34,085 bases of DNA from positions 1 through 34,085 of the forward strand of contig CAMCYD010000010.1 in assembly GCA_945883785.1 (NCBI GenBank). Reading direction: 5' to 3'. Position numbers and translations under genes: made by a program. Source of the DNA: Helicobacter pylori PMSS1. GTDB lineage: Bacteria > Campylobacterota > Campylobacteria > Campylobacterales > Arcobacteraceae. The notes under the pieces are model-generated. The model was not told the DNA's origin. It was given only the letters and a program-made list of their open reading frames with translations, and ran no database searches. This document shows positions 7,874 through 16,445 of this stretch, in pieces; position 1 is the first letter of the stretch, and every line of letters begins with the position of its first letter.

Positions 7874-7934
7874 TTTTACCCTTTTGTAATTTTTTGAAAG
7901 TGTAACAATTGTAACTTTATCACACCTTGAGTTG

Positions 7935-9224
7935 TTATCTTAATCTTACCCTTACAGACTCAGCATGAGCTGTTAGTCCTTCAGTATCTGCTAAAAGTGA
8001 GCACTCTTCTCCAAGTGCTAATATCGCTTTTTTGCTAAAACTTATGATTGAGCTTTTTTTCATAAAATTTTCTACATTTAAAGGGCTATAAAACTTAGCA
8101 GTTCCCCCCGTTGGAAGTGTATGATTTGGTCCAGCGACATAGTCTCCGATAGGTTCAGGTGTATTTTCCCCTAGAAAAATAGCTCCTGCATGTTTTATTT
8201 TTGGCAAAAGTTCAAATGGATTTTTCGTCATAACCTCAAGATGTTCAGGTGCTATCTCATTCATAAGTTCAATCGCTTCATCCATATCTTGTGCTACGAT
8301 GATACAACCTCTCTCACATATTGATTTTCGAGCTATCTCATTTCTTGAAAGCACACCCAAATATCTCTCAACCTCATCACTTGTGGCAAGTGCTAAAGCT
8401 TCATCAGTTGTAATCATAATCGAACTAGCCATCTCATCATGCTCTGCTTGAGAAAGCAAATCTATCGCTAAATAATTTGGTTTTGCGCTTTCATCAGCAA
8501 GTATCCCAATTTCACTAGGACCTGCTATCATATCGATATTCACTTCACCAAAAACCAGTTTTTTAGCAGTTGCCACAAAAATATTTCCAGGACCTGTAAT
8601 CACATCCACTTTTTTAAGACTCGAAGTACCATAAGCCATCATAGCAATCGCACTTGCCCCTCCCACTTTTATAACAGTTTTCACACCACAAAGATGACAC
8701 GCTGCAAGTAGCAGTTCATTTGGTTCGTTATTTGGAGTTGGCGTGCAAACGACAATCTCTTTCACACCTGCTACAAGGGCAGGAATTGCATTCATCAGTA
8801 AACTACTAGGATATGCCGCTTTTCCTCCTGGGATATAGAGCCCTGCACGATCTACTGGAGTTACTTTTTGCCCTAGCATCGTCCCATTTTCTTCAAAATC
8901 AAGCCACGATTTTGGAAGTTGTTTTTGATGATATTTTTCTATTCTTTCGTATGCTAAGTGGAGAGATGCTTTTAGTTTTGGTTCAAGATTATCATAAGCA
9001 CTTTTCATATCAGCACCATCGATAAAAAGCTCCTCTACACTTTTTGGTGACCACTTGTCAAACTTTTCTATATGGCTACAAAGTGCAATATCTCCATCTT
9101 CAATAATCTCATCAATTATCCCCTGTACTATACCGCTCACACCTTTGATATCAACTTTCCCTCTGCCTAAAATCTCTTCAAATTCATTTTTGAAGTTTTC
9201 ATTTTTTGTATTTATTATTTTCAT
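7935..9224 (-). CDS. hisD: Histidinol dehydrogenase
   Basis: Catalyses the last two steps of histidine synthesis (histidinol to histidinal to histidine), NAD- and zinc-dependent. It has 429 residues, family length. Visible are the glycine-rich GPGNIFVATAKK segment, the zinc-ligand region SQAEHDE, the AGPSEI motif and the C-terminal catalytic NHTLPTGGTAKFYSPL. It lies 20 nt after aroK in the same minus-strand run. hisF is present about 14 kb away in another operon, so histidine genes are dispersed. Confidence 0.97.
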   Translation of the reverse strand: MKIINTKNENFKNEFEEILGRGKVDIKGVSGIVQGIIDEIIEDGDIALCSHIEKFDKWSPKSVEELFIDGADMKSAYDNLEPKLKASLHLAYERIEKYHQKQLPKSWLDFEENGTMLGQKVTPVDRAGLYIPGGKAAYPSSLLMNAIPALVAGVKEIVVCTPTPNNEPNELLLAACHLCGVKTVIKVGGASAIAMMAYGTSSLKKVDVITGPGNIFVATAKKLVFGEVNIDMIAGPSEIGILADESAKPNYLAIDLLSQAEHDEMASSIMITTDEALALATSDEVERYLGVLSRNEIARKSICERGCIIVAQDMDEAIELMNEIAPEHLEVMTKNPFELLPKIKHAGAIFLGENTPEPIGDYVAGPNHTLPTGGTAKFYSPLNVENFMKKSSIISFSKKAILALGEECSLLADTEGLTAHAESVRVRLR

Positions 9225-9244
9225 CTTTTTCTCTTTTTATTTTT

Positions 9245-9751
9245 TTATAGTTGAGAAAGTATTTCACTGACTATTCTCTTTGTATCCCAGTCTTCAACAT
9301 TTACAATAATGTCAGCAACTTTTTCATATTCTCTAACTCTTGATTGATAAATCTTGTTTGCCTCATCCAAATCTTTTAAAAGCGGTCTTTTTTTAAACTT
9401 CTTTTTGCTATCTGGAGCCAATTGCAACGCCTCAATTATTTTATCAAATGATGACTGTAGATATACTACTTTTCCAATTTGTTTAATGTTTTCTTGTCTA
9501 TAAAAACCACCACCTGTTGATATGATAGTATTTTTCACATTTTCTTCGCACCAATGGGCACATTTTTTTTCTAAAGCTCTAAAGTAAAATTCACCCTCTA
9601 TCTCAAAGATTTTTTTAATTTTTCTATTTTCAAGACTTTCAATCAAGTCATCAGTATCAATAGCAAAATAATCTGTATTTTTGACAATTTCTCTAGCAAG
9701 AGTTCCTTTTCCTACACCCATAAAACCAATAAGTAAAATATTATTATTCAA
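9245..9751 (-). CDS. aroK: Shikimate kinase
   Basis: Phosphorylates shikimate at the 3-OH in aromatic amino-acid synthesis. It has 168 residues. The P-loop reads GFMGVGKGT, the substrate-binding Asp region is IDTDDLIE, the glycine-rich STGGGFYRQ loop is present, and KKRPLL forms the lid Arg. The residue after the P-loop Lys is Gly followed by Thr, as in adenylate kinases, where most shikimate kinases have GKS/GKT. It is probably still functional. It lies between a SulP transporter and hisD on the minus strand, with AAAGG before the ATG. Confidence 0.93.
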   Translation of the reverse strand: MNNNILLIGFMGVGKGTLAREIVKNTDYFAIDTDDLIESLENRKIKKIFEIEGEFYFRALEKKCAHWCEENVKNTIISTGGGFYRQENIKQIGKVVYLQSSFDKIIEALQLAPDSKKKFKKRPLLKDLDEANKIYQSRVREYEKVADIIVNVEDWDTKRIVSEILSQL

Positions 9752-9784
9752 GATTTACCTTTTATTTAAGTTGCTTTGATTATA

Positions 9785-11461
9785 TCAAAGAGTTGATAAA
9801 TTTTTTAATTCAACTGCTCTAATCAATGCTTTGTCAATGTGATTTACTATATTTTCTTCCCCAATTTTCTCATTAAGTTTTGTATTTTTTAAATATTTAT
9901 CTACTTTTCTTGTCACTCCTGAGAGTATAAGATAGGAATTTTTTTCTTTTAATTTATCATACACAACTTCAATAGCATGAAGCCCAGCAGCATCTATAAG
10001 TGGAACATACCTCAGCCTTAAAATAAATACTTTTGTAGTACTTTCTTTATTTGTAAAAATATCGATAAAATTTTCTACAATCCCAAAAAAGAGTGGTCCT
10101 TGTACTTCATACACTTCAACACCATCTGGAACTTCTTTTTTTTGTATTGAATCAGGATCATCTGTTTCCTCTTCATCAGCATAAGATTTTATATGAACTG
10201 ATTTCATCATAGAATTGATAAATAAAATAGAAGCAAGCGAAATTCCAGCCTGAATTGCAAAATTTAAATCAACCAGCACGGTAAGTATAAAAGTAACAAA
10301 AAGGATAAAAATATCTGATTTTGGTGTTTTTATAATCGCTTTAATATGCTTTATTTCTGCCATATTCCAAGCTACAACTATTAAAATGGCACTCAGTACG
10401 GACAAAGGAACTTTTACTATCAAAGGGGAAAGTAAAATCATAAATACCAAAAGCCAAACTGCATGAAGCATCCCTGAAATGGGGCTAACTGCTCCACTTC
10501 TTACATTGGTAGCTGTTCTTGCAATTGCTCCTGTTGCTGGCAGACCTCCAAATAGTGATGAGCCTATATTTGCTATCCCTTGAGCAAAAAGTTCAGTATT
10601 TGGTTTGTGTTTTGTTCCAGCCATTCCATCAGCTACAACAGCTGAAAGGAGTGACTCAATTCCTGCTAAGATGGCTATAGTTATCGCATCTGGAAAAACT
10701 AACCTCATCTTTTCAAAAGAAAAATCAGGAATAGTTGGAAGAGGAAGCATTGAGGGAATTTCACCAAATCTACTCTCAATTGTATCAACTGGTAAATCAA
10801 ATCCCCAAACAATTAAAGTCATCATCATAATTAATACTATAGGTGCGGGCACGAGTGGATAATATTTTTTCATATAAATTAATATAAAAATTCCACTCAA
10901 CGAAATAAGAAGCGCATAGATGTTTAACTGATGTAGATTTGTACTATACAGCATAAGTTTATCAATAAAATCTGGAGGCATCACATCAATAGGCAATCCA
11001 AAAAAATCTCTCAATTGTGAAAAAACAATCAAAAGAGCAATCCCAGATGTAAATCCAGTGATAACAGGATAGGGGATAAATTTTATAAGTTCTCCCGCCC
11101 TTGCAAAAGACATCACAATAAGAATAATTCCTGCCATGATAGTAGCCATCACAAGTCCATCATACCCATGTTTCATCGCTACAAGTGAAACCGTTACTAC
11201 AAAAGCTGCTGTTGGTCCACCAACTTGTAATCTGCTCCCACCAAAAAAAGATATTAAAAATCCTGCAACTATTGCAGTAAATAAACCTCGCTCAGGTGGT
11301 AAATTTGATGCTATTGCAATAGCTAAAGAAAGAGGAAGTGCTACAATGGCAACAGAAAGGCTTGCTAGTAAATCTTTATAAAAATCATCTTTGCTATAAC
11401 CATATTTTCTAAAATAAACAAAAAGTTTTGGTTCAATCACATGTAAAATATGTTTAATCAT
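9785..11461 (-). CDS. SulP-family anion transporter with STAS domain
   Basis: Inner-membrane transporter of 558 aa from the SLC26/SulP family; members move sulfate, bicarbonate or dicarboxylates. The N-terminal two-thirds are hydrophobic, with SLSVAIVALPLSLAIAIAS and a Gly-rich GGSRLQVGGPTAAF typical of the anion site. The C-terminal about 110 residues form a STAS domain (KVFILRLRYVPLIDAAGLHAIE). Substrate cannot be read from the sequence. AGGTGG precedes the ATG, 16 nt after the antiporter stop, so the two transporters are likely co-transcribed. Confidence 0.93.
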   Translation of the reverse strand: MIKHILHVIEPKLFVYFRKYGYSKDDFYKDLLASLSVAIVALPLSLAIAIASNLPPERGLFTAIVAGFLISFFGGSRLQVGGPTAAFVVTVSLVAMKHGYDGLVMATIMAGIILIVMSFARAGELIKFIPYPVITGFTSGIALLIVFSQLRDFFGLPIDVMPPDFIDKLMLYSTNLHQLNIYALLISLSGIFILIYMKKYYPLVPAPIVLIMMMTLIVWGFDLPVDTIESRFGEIPSMLPLPTIPDFSFEKMRLVFPDAITIAILAGIESLLSAVVADGMAGTKHKPNTELFAQGIANIGSSLFGGLPATGAIARTATNVRSGAVSPISGMLHAVWLLVFMILLSPLIVKVPLSVLSAILIVVAWNMAEIKHIKAIIKTPKSDIFILFVTFILTVLVDLNFAIQAGISLASILFINSMMKSVHIKSYADEEETDDPDSIQKKEVPDGVEVYEVQGPLFFGIVENFIDIFTNKESTTKVFILRLRYVPLIDAAGLHAIEVVYDKLKEKNSYLILSGVTRKVDKYLKNTKLNEKIGEENIVNHIDKALIRAVELKNLSTL

Positions 11462-11477
11462 TCATGCACCACCTATT

Positions 11478-13091
11478 TTAATTTGGTAATGAGCAGGTCG
11501 TTGCTTTTTTGATAAGCTCACTTGCTACAATTTCATTTTCATTCACAAAATTTTTCACATCTAAATCACTTAAATCATCAATCTGTGATTGATGAGAGAT
11601 TTTTACAATTACCTCAATGTTCGCGTCTATAGATTTTATTGTTTCTGTTATAAGTCTCACTTTTTCATCATTATCAATAGCAATGATAACCGCTATTGCA
11701 TTCTTGATATTGACAGAATTTAACATAGTTTTTGAAGCAGCATTTCCAAAAAAAACAATATCTCCAACTTCATAGCCTCTTTTTACATGATTTCTATCAT
11801 GTTCAATCGCAACATAAGTTATATCGTCTTGTTTTAATTTTTTTACTATCTTTTGCCCTAAAAGTGAATAACCGCAAACTATAATATGATTTTGTATTTC
11901 GGCACTTACAATTGGTTCTTCAAGCAATTCGCTTTTTTTGATGAAAAATATATCACTAAATTGTCTTACATATTTAAGGGCTATTGATGTGAAAATCAAT
12001 GAAATAATAATTGACGAGAGCATCATTTGGTGGATATCATTTGATAAAAGCTTACTAGAAGCGGCAAGAGCTAGTACTGCAAATGAAAACTCTCCGACTT
12101 GTGCTAAAGTTAGTGCGGTTTTAAATGCTCTTTTGGGAAAATTAAAAATGCTAATAAGTCCGAAAATCAACAACAATTTAAAAAACAATATCCCAACAGT
12201 TAAAGCAACAATTGAAAAAAAATGTGAAGTAACATAATCAATGTTTACTTGCATCCCAACGGTTATAAAAAACAATCCAAGTAAAATATCTCGAAAAGGA
12301 ACCAAATCGGCTTCTATTTGATATTTGTATTTTGTTTCAGCGATGAGCATACCCGCTATAAATGCACCCAATGAATATGAAAATCCAAAAAGATGTGCAA
12401 GGAGTGCAGATGACAATACAAGAAGTATAATAGTTCCTATAAATAACTCTTCACTTTTACTATCAACAACAACGGCTAACACTTTTTCTAAAATAAATTT
12501 TCCTATAAAATAAAGTGTGAGGAGGACAATAAATCCTGATACAAGGGTGTCAATAACCAAATCATTTAAAGACGATGTTTTATCTGTGAATATTGTAATC
12601 ATAATCAAAATAGGAATAACTGCTAAATCTTGAAAAATTAATATTCCAACACTATTCCGTCCATATGGTCTGTGAATATCTCCATTTTCATTTAATATTT
12701 TTAAAACAATTGCTGTAGAAGATAATGAAAGTGCTGAACCTAGAATAATGGATGTTTTAATATCTATACTAAAAAAATGATGTGCAATAAAGCCAAATAC
12801 AGAGGAAACTAGTAAAACTTGCAGACCACCAAAAATAAAAACTTCTTTTTTCATCTGTCGCAAATGGTGAATCGAAAATTCTAAACCAATTGTAAACATC
12901 AAAAAAACTATTCCAAATTCGGCAATATGACCTAGCTCGGTTTGTGTGATTTTTGAAAATCCCATAAAATAGCCGATAAGTGTTCCTGTTAAAATATAAC
13001 CTACGATTGAACTAATTTGAAATCTTTTTAAAATAATATTCAAAATTATAGCTATTGACAATGTTATAACGATAATTGATAATATATCCAC
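11478..13091 (-). CDS. CPA2-family cation:proton antiporter with RCK/TrkA-N domain (KefB-like)
   Basis: A 537-aa Na+/H+ or K+/H+ antiporter. About twelve hydrophobic helices cover residues 1-385, with GxxxFxFxIGLEF-like and SSTAIVLKIL motifs typical of CPA2. A cytosolic NAD-binding TrkA-N domain follows (HIIVCGYSLLGQKIVKKL, near 400). The protein ends soon after that domain, without a TrkA-C. The start is GTG 13091, chosen because AGGAG is 6 nt upstream. It is the first gene of the long minus-strand run and diverges from queF. Confidence 0.9.
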   Translation of the reverse strand: MDILSIIVITLSIAIILNIILKRFQISSIVGYILTGTLIGYFMGFSKITQTELGHIAEFGIVFLMFTIGLEFSIHHLRQMKKEVFIFGGLQVLLVSSVFGFIAHHFFSIDIKTSIILGSALSLSSTAIVLKILNENGDIHRPYGRNSVGILIFQDLAVIPILIMITIFTDKTSSLNDLVIDTLVSGFIVLLTLYFIGKFILEKVLAVVVDSKSEELFIGTIILLVLSSALLAHLFGFSYSLGAFIAGMLIAETKYKYQIEADLVPFRDILLGLFFITVGMQVNIDYVTSHFFSIVALTVGILFFKLLLIFGLISIFNFPKRAFKTALTLAQVGEFSFAVLALAASSKLLSNDIHQMMLSSIIISLIFTSIALKYVRQFSDIFFIKKSELLEEPIVSAEIQNHIIVCGYSLLGQKIVKKLKQDDITYVAIEHDRNHVKRGYEVGDIVFFGNAASKTMLNSVNIKNAIAVIIAIDNDEKVRLITETIKSIDANIEVIVKISHQSQIDDLSDLDVKNFVNENEIVASELIKKATTCSLPN

Positions 13092-13117
13092 AAAAGGCTC
13101 CTTTTTTAAGAGTGTCG

Positions 13118-13123
13118 ATTATA
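13118..13123 (-). promoter_or_regulatory. Candidate -10 box for the kefB-like operon
   Basis: TATAAT on the minus strand lies 26 nt before the GTG start, in the divergent region with queF. No clear -35 is visible. Confidence 0.45.
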
Positions 13124-13147
13124 TCATAAAATTTATCATAGCTTTGA

Positions 13148-13153
13148 TATAAT
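13148..13153 (+). promoter_or_regulatory. Candidate -10 box for queF
   Basis: TATAAT, preceded by TTTGA, lies 26 nt before the queF ATG and leaves a very short leader. It is paired back-to-back with the antiporter promoter. Confidence 0.45.
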
Positions 13154-13179
13154 AAAATTAAAAATTTATGGAGATACTT

Positions 13180-13560
13180 ATGAAATATGGCGAAAAAGAG
13201 ATTGCAGAATTTGATATTCATAAAGAAGAAAATTTTTGGCCAAATGAACACAAAAAGAATTATATAATAGACATTGAATTGCCTGAATTTGTTTGTCTTT
13301 GTCCAAGAAGTGGTTATCCAGATTTTGCAAAAATTAAACTTCAATATATCCCAAACGAAAAAGTGATTGAGCTTAAAGCTCTTAAACTTTATATAAATTC
13401 ATTTATGAATAGACATATTTCGCATGAAAATTCTGCAAATGAGATCTTTGATAATTTAGCAAATAAATTGGCTCCTAGATGGATTAAAGTTATCGCTGAT
13501 TTTAATCCTCGAGGAAATGTCCATACTGTTATCACGATCGATAGTAACGATCAATTGTAG
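13180..13560 (+). CDS. queF: NADPH-dependent 7-cyano-7-deazaguanine reductase QueF
   Basis: Reduces preQ0 to preQ1 in queuosine (modified tRNA wobble base) synthesis. It is the short unimodular type of 126 aa. The active site is in VCLCPRSGYPDFA: catalytic Cys41 and Asp48. The NADPH/substrate motif with E-K-x-x-x-L-K-x-Y appears as KVIELKALKLYINSF, and FNPRGN is near the C-terminus. ATG 13180 follows GGAG by 6 nt; the in-frame ATG 13168 overlaps that site and is less likely. The stop codon forms part of the AGGA that serves the next gene. Confidence 0.93.
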   Translation: MKYGEKEIAEFDIHKEENFWPNEHKKNYIIDIELPEFVCLCPRSGYPDFAKIKLQYIPNEKVIELKALKLYINSFMNRHISHENSANEIFDNLANKLAPRWIKVIADFNPRGNVHTVITIDSNDQL

Positions 13561-13569
13561 GAATTATCT

Positions 13570-14169
13570 TTGCTTACTCTTTTATCAACAAACGAAGCAG
13601 CGTCAAAACTTGGAATATCTGTACAAGGCGTTCACTATAGAATTAAAACTAAGAAGTTAAAATCTATAGTAAAAGATGGAAAAACTTTTGTTTATGTGGA
13701 ACTTCATGATGTAATACAAGAAACTAATCAACCTAAAAATGAATCTAATCAAGAAATTTTAAAAGTGAAAGATGAGCAAATAGGGCTTCTTAAGAGAGCC
13801 ATTAGATGGATGGGGTTTCAGCATAAGCAAGAAATTGAGAGGATGGAGCAAACTCATAATAAACTCATTGATGTCTTCAAAAGTGAAGTTGAACTTCTTC
13901 AAAGAGCTTATAATGAAATGCAAACTCTCTATCGGACACAAAATATTATAAGCTACAAGGAGCAAGAAAAAACTCCGCACCCAAAAAAACCATCAACTAC
14001 AATCTCAGTAGAAGATTTTTTTCTATTAATGAAAAGACGAGGGAAAAATATAAAAGAGATTAAACAAATTCTTTTTGATGCTATAAGAGCTGGAGATAGA
14101 AGATTTAATTACAACTCTTTTAAGAAAAAAATTACTATTTATAACGATAATTTTGAAGATTTTTTCTGA
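13570..14169 (+). CDS. Helix-turn-helix / coiled-coil protein, possible DNA-binding regulator
   Basis: A 199-aa protein. Residues 1-45 resemble a MerR/excisionase-type winged helix-turn-helix (LSTNEAASKLGISVQGVHYRI), followed by a short wing with KDGKTFVYV. Residues about 58-125 are charged and heptad-like, a probable coiled coil. A basic C-terminal domain (SVEDFFLLMKRRGKN onward) ends in FEDFF. The start is TTG 13570, supported by AGGA 7 nt upstream that overlaps the queF stop. It lacks the effector domain of classical MerR regulators. I do not recognise a named family; DNA binding is inferred. Confidence 0.75.
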   Translation: MLTLLSTNEAASKLGISVQGVHYRIKTKKLKSIVKDGKTFVYVELHDVIQETNQPKNESNQEILKVKDEQIGLLKRAIRWMGFQHKQEIERMEQTHNKLIDVFKSEVELLQRAYNEMQTLYRTQNIISYKEQEKTPHPKKPSTTISVEDFFLLMKRRGKNIKEIKQILFDAIRAGDRRFNYNSFKKKITIYNDNFEDFF

Positions 14170-14246
14170 CTACAAATGGCAATTGTTCTGAATTATTATC
14201 GAAAAACTATTCGATTACTGCCTAACAGATTTTATATTTATTTAAC

Positions 14247-14252
14247 TATAAT
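14247..14252 (+). promoter_or_regulatory. Candidate -10 box for the Phd-like/sdhAB genes
   Basis: TATAAT in a very AT-rich 121-bp gap, about 40 nt before the next ATG, with no clear -35. Upstream in the same gap a 6-bp inverted repeat ATCGAA/TTCGAT follows the previous gene. Confidence 0.4.
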
Positions 14253-14290
14253 ACAACTTCTAATACATAAATAAATACGCAAGGATTTAC

Positions 14291-14695
14291 ATGGAACATT
14301 TATTATATTCTTCAGACGAGATGTTTTCGTCTACATATTTAATTAGACAAAGTAAACAAATATTTGATAAATTAAATGCGAAAGAGATAGCCAAAGCAGT
14401 TATCTTACGAGATGGAAAACCCTCATTTATAATGCTAGAGTTTGATAATTATGAAAAAATAATGGCTGACTATGATATGTTAAAAGACAACTCTTTAAAA
14501 TTCAAGCAAAATAAGAAACAAACTAAAATACAAACTATAGTACAAAATACAATTACGAATGAAGATACATCCGTAACAAAAATAATAGAGAATGAAGCTC
14601 CAGTTTCTATTGTATATGATGAATTTCAAGTTGATTTAGAAGATGATTTTCAAAATGAACAAAGTGGCGAAATGAAAGACTTTTGGAATAAATAA
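14291..14695 (+). CDS. Phd/YefM-like protein without a toxin partner
   Basis: A 134-aa protein. Residues about 12-62 match the pattern of Phd/YefM antitoxin N-terminal domains: a helix ending in QSKQIFDKL, a strand with KAVILRDGKPSFIMLEF, then NYEKIM. The remaining 70 residues are Gln/Lys-rich then strongly acidic and probably disordered, ending DFWNK. No RelE/Doc-type toxin gene is adjacent. Instead the stop overlaps the sdhA start by 1 nt (TAATG), so it is translationally coupled to the flavoprotein. A regulatory or assembly role for the reductase is a guess. Confidence 0.7.
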   Translation: MEHLLYSSDEMFSSTYLIRQSKQIFDKLNAKEIAKAVILRDGKPSFIMLEFDNYEKIMADYDMLKDNSLKFKQNKKQTKIQTIVQNTITNEDTSVTKIIENEAPVSIVYDEFQVDLEDDFQNEQSGEMKDFWNK

Positions 14696-16281
14696 TGAAG
14701 TTTGATTATGATGTTATTATTATTGGAAGTGGAGGAGCTGCGCTCAGTTGTGCTATTAGGGCAAAGCAAAAAGGATTGTCAGTTGCAATCATTACAAAGT
14801 CAAATACAACTGCTTCTCAAACGGTTCAGGCTCAAGGTGGGTTAAATGGTGTGCTGGATGATGGTAGCGATACCATAAAAGCTCATATTGAAGATACTTT
14901 GAAATCCTCTAGCGAAATAGGGGATATTGAAGCTATAACATTTATGTGTGAAAATGCTAGAGAGGCTATAGAATGGCTTGATAGTCTGGGTGTTCCTTTC
15001 AGTAGAGATGAAAATAATCAAATAGCAAGAAGACAATTGGGCGGTGCAACTGCTAAACGAGCTTGTTATAGTTCTGATTATACTGGTTTAAAAATACTTC
15101 ATACACTGTATGACACCACTATTAAACTCAATATCCCAATATTTGAAAATTGTCTTTTACTGGATTTGATCATAAGCCATGGAGAAGTTTTTGGAATAAA
15201 CTATCTTGAACTTAAAACATCTGAGATAAAACAACTCTTTGGTGGAAATATCGTGCTCGCAACTGGTGGATACGGTGGAGTTTATCATGGATTTACTACG
15301 AATAGCAAAAATACTACAGCGGATGGAATTATGGCTGGTTTTAGAGCTGGAGTTGAGCTTGAAAATATGGAATTTATTCAGTTTCATCCAACTGCACTAC
15401 TTGACAGATTTATACTTATTAGTGAATCAGCACGAGGAGAAGGTGGTTATTTGGTCACAAAAGATGAAAAACGATTTGTGAATGAGTTGCTCTCGAGGGA
15501 TTTGGTTGCACGAGAAATTTACAAAAAGATTCTTAACGATGAAGAGGTTTTTCTTGATTTGCGACACATATCTAAAGAAAAATTGCTTCATTTGCTTCCT
15601 CAAGAATATAAACTTATCTTTAAATTTACTTCATTGCAGATGGATAAAGACTTAATTCCTATAACACCAGCTACACACTATACAATGGGAGGATTGAAGT
15701 GTAATAAAGACTCTAGAACTTCTTTAAATAATCTTTATGCAATTGGTGAAGTAGCTTCAAATGGTGTACATGGTGCCAATCGACTTGGAGGAAACTCGCT
15801 TTTAGAAATAGTGGTATTTGGGAAAAAATTGGGAGACTCGCTTCAGCCTTCAATCCTTTCATTGGAGGTGAGTGACAATACAACTTTCGAAAGAAATATG
15901 AAAGACATTGAATATATTTTTGATAATATTCCTACCTTGGACTTTTATAAATATAGAAAAAAGCTAGGAGAAATAATGTTTCTAAATGTTGGTTTGTTTA
16001 GAACACATGAGGGATTATTGGAAGCTTTCAATTTTGTTCAGGATATTATTGAAAATCTCGAAAAATTTAGTACTGATGATAAATCAAAATTATTCAATAC
16101 AAATTTGATAGAATTTTTAGAATTTAGGAATTGTGTTTTTTGTGCAAAAACAATAATTTTGAGTGCAAAAGAGAGATGCGAAAGTAGAGGTTCTCATTTT
16201 AGAAATGATTTTCCTAAACCATCGGATACATATAAAAAATCAACAATTATAAAGAGTCACTTGCAAATTCAAAGATTTTGA
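14695..16281 (+). CDS. sdhA: Fumarate reductase/succinate dehydrogenase flavoprotein subunit
   Basis: FAD subunit interconverting succinate and fumarate, 528 aa. Visible motifs are the dinucleotide fold IIGSGGAALSC (9-19), FHPTALL, the catalytic region SARGEGGYLV, HYTMGGLK, and the FAD/substrate-binding HGANRLGGNSLLE. At the position of the His that binds FAD covalently in E. coli SdhA/FrdA (SHTV-x-A-x-GG) there is Gln42 (SQTVQAQGG), so FAD should be bound non-covalently. No Tat or Sec signal is seen, so it is cytoplasmic. The last eight codons and stop come from a MITE-like element beginning at 16254. Without it the frame would end TIINNTFIVK just before sdhB. Confidence 0.92.
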   Translation: MKFDYDVIIIGSGGAALSCAIRAKQKGLSVAIITKSNTTASQTVQAQGGLNGVLDDGSDTIKAHIEDTLKSSSEIGDIEAITFMCENAREAIEWLDSLGVPFSRDENNQIARRQLGGATAKRACYSSDYTGLKILHTLYDTTIKLNIPIFENCLLLDLIISHGEVFGINYLELKTSEIKQLFGGNIVLATGGYGGVYHGFTTNSKNTTADGIMAGFRAGVELENMEFIQFHPTALLDRFILISESARGEGGYLVTKDEKRFVNELLSRDLVAREIYKKILNDEEVFLDLRHISKEKLLHLLPQEYKLIFKFTSLQMDKDLIPITPATHYTMGGLKCNKDSRTSLNNLYAIGEVASNGVHGANRLGGNSLLEIVVFGKKLGDSLQPSILSLEVSDNTTFERNMKDIEYIFDNIPTLDFYKYRKKLGEIMFLNVGLFRTHEGLLEAFNFVQDIIENLEKFSTDDKSKLFNTNLIEFLEFRNCVFCAKTIILSAKERCESRGSHFRNDFPKPSDTYKKSTIIKSHLQIQRF

Positions 16282-16413
16282 GTATGAATAGTAGCAATTA
16301 TTAGATTTTCACTTTAAAAATCACTATTTACTCCCTGTAAATGGTTATTTTTAAAGGGGAAAGATGATGATTGAAACTGTTTATAATCATTTGTTTGAAT
16401 TCGCAAGTGACTC
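16254..16413. mobile_element. MITE-like palindromic element, copy 1
   Basis: A 160-bp element with near-perfect 20-bp terminal inverted repeats (GAGTCACTTGCAAATTCAAA, 19 of 20 matching). It is flanked by a TAAA direct repeat (16250-16253 and 16414-16417) that looks like a 4-bp target duplication. The whole element folds back on itself as an imperfect long hairpin with an apical ATTTAC/GTAAAT stem. A second copy at 25277-25437 differs by about a dozen bases counted by eye. It encodes no transposase. It interrupts the sdhA-sdhB junction and supplies the sdhA stop codon. Confidence 0.88.
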
Positions 16414-16445
16414 TAAACAATACCTTTATCGTAAAGTAGGATGAG

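Noticed and set aside
7874-7934. Fluoride riboswitch for crcB in the gap after hisD
   Set aside because: No crcB-motif fold is visible, the gap is only 61 nt and a different small gene intervenes.
13012-13344. 110-aa minus-strand open frame across the kefB/queF divergent region
   Set aside because: It overlaps queF antisense and both promoters and has Phe/Tyr/Ile/Lys-rich composition typical of AT-rich non-coding frames.
14291-14695. Complete toxin-antitoxin pair
   Set aside because: Only an antitoxin-like domain is present; neighbours are an HTH protein and sdhA, and no toxin-sized frame is adjacent.
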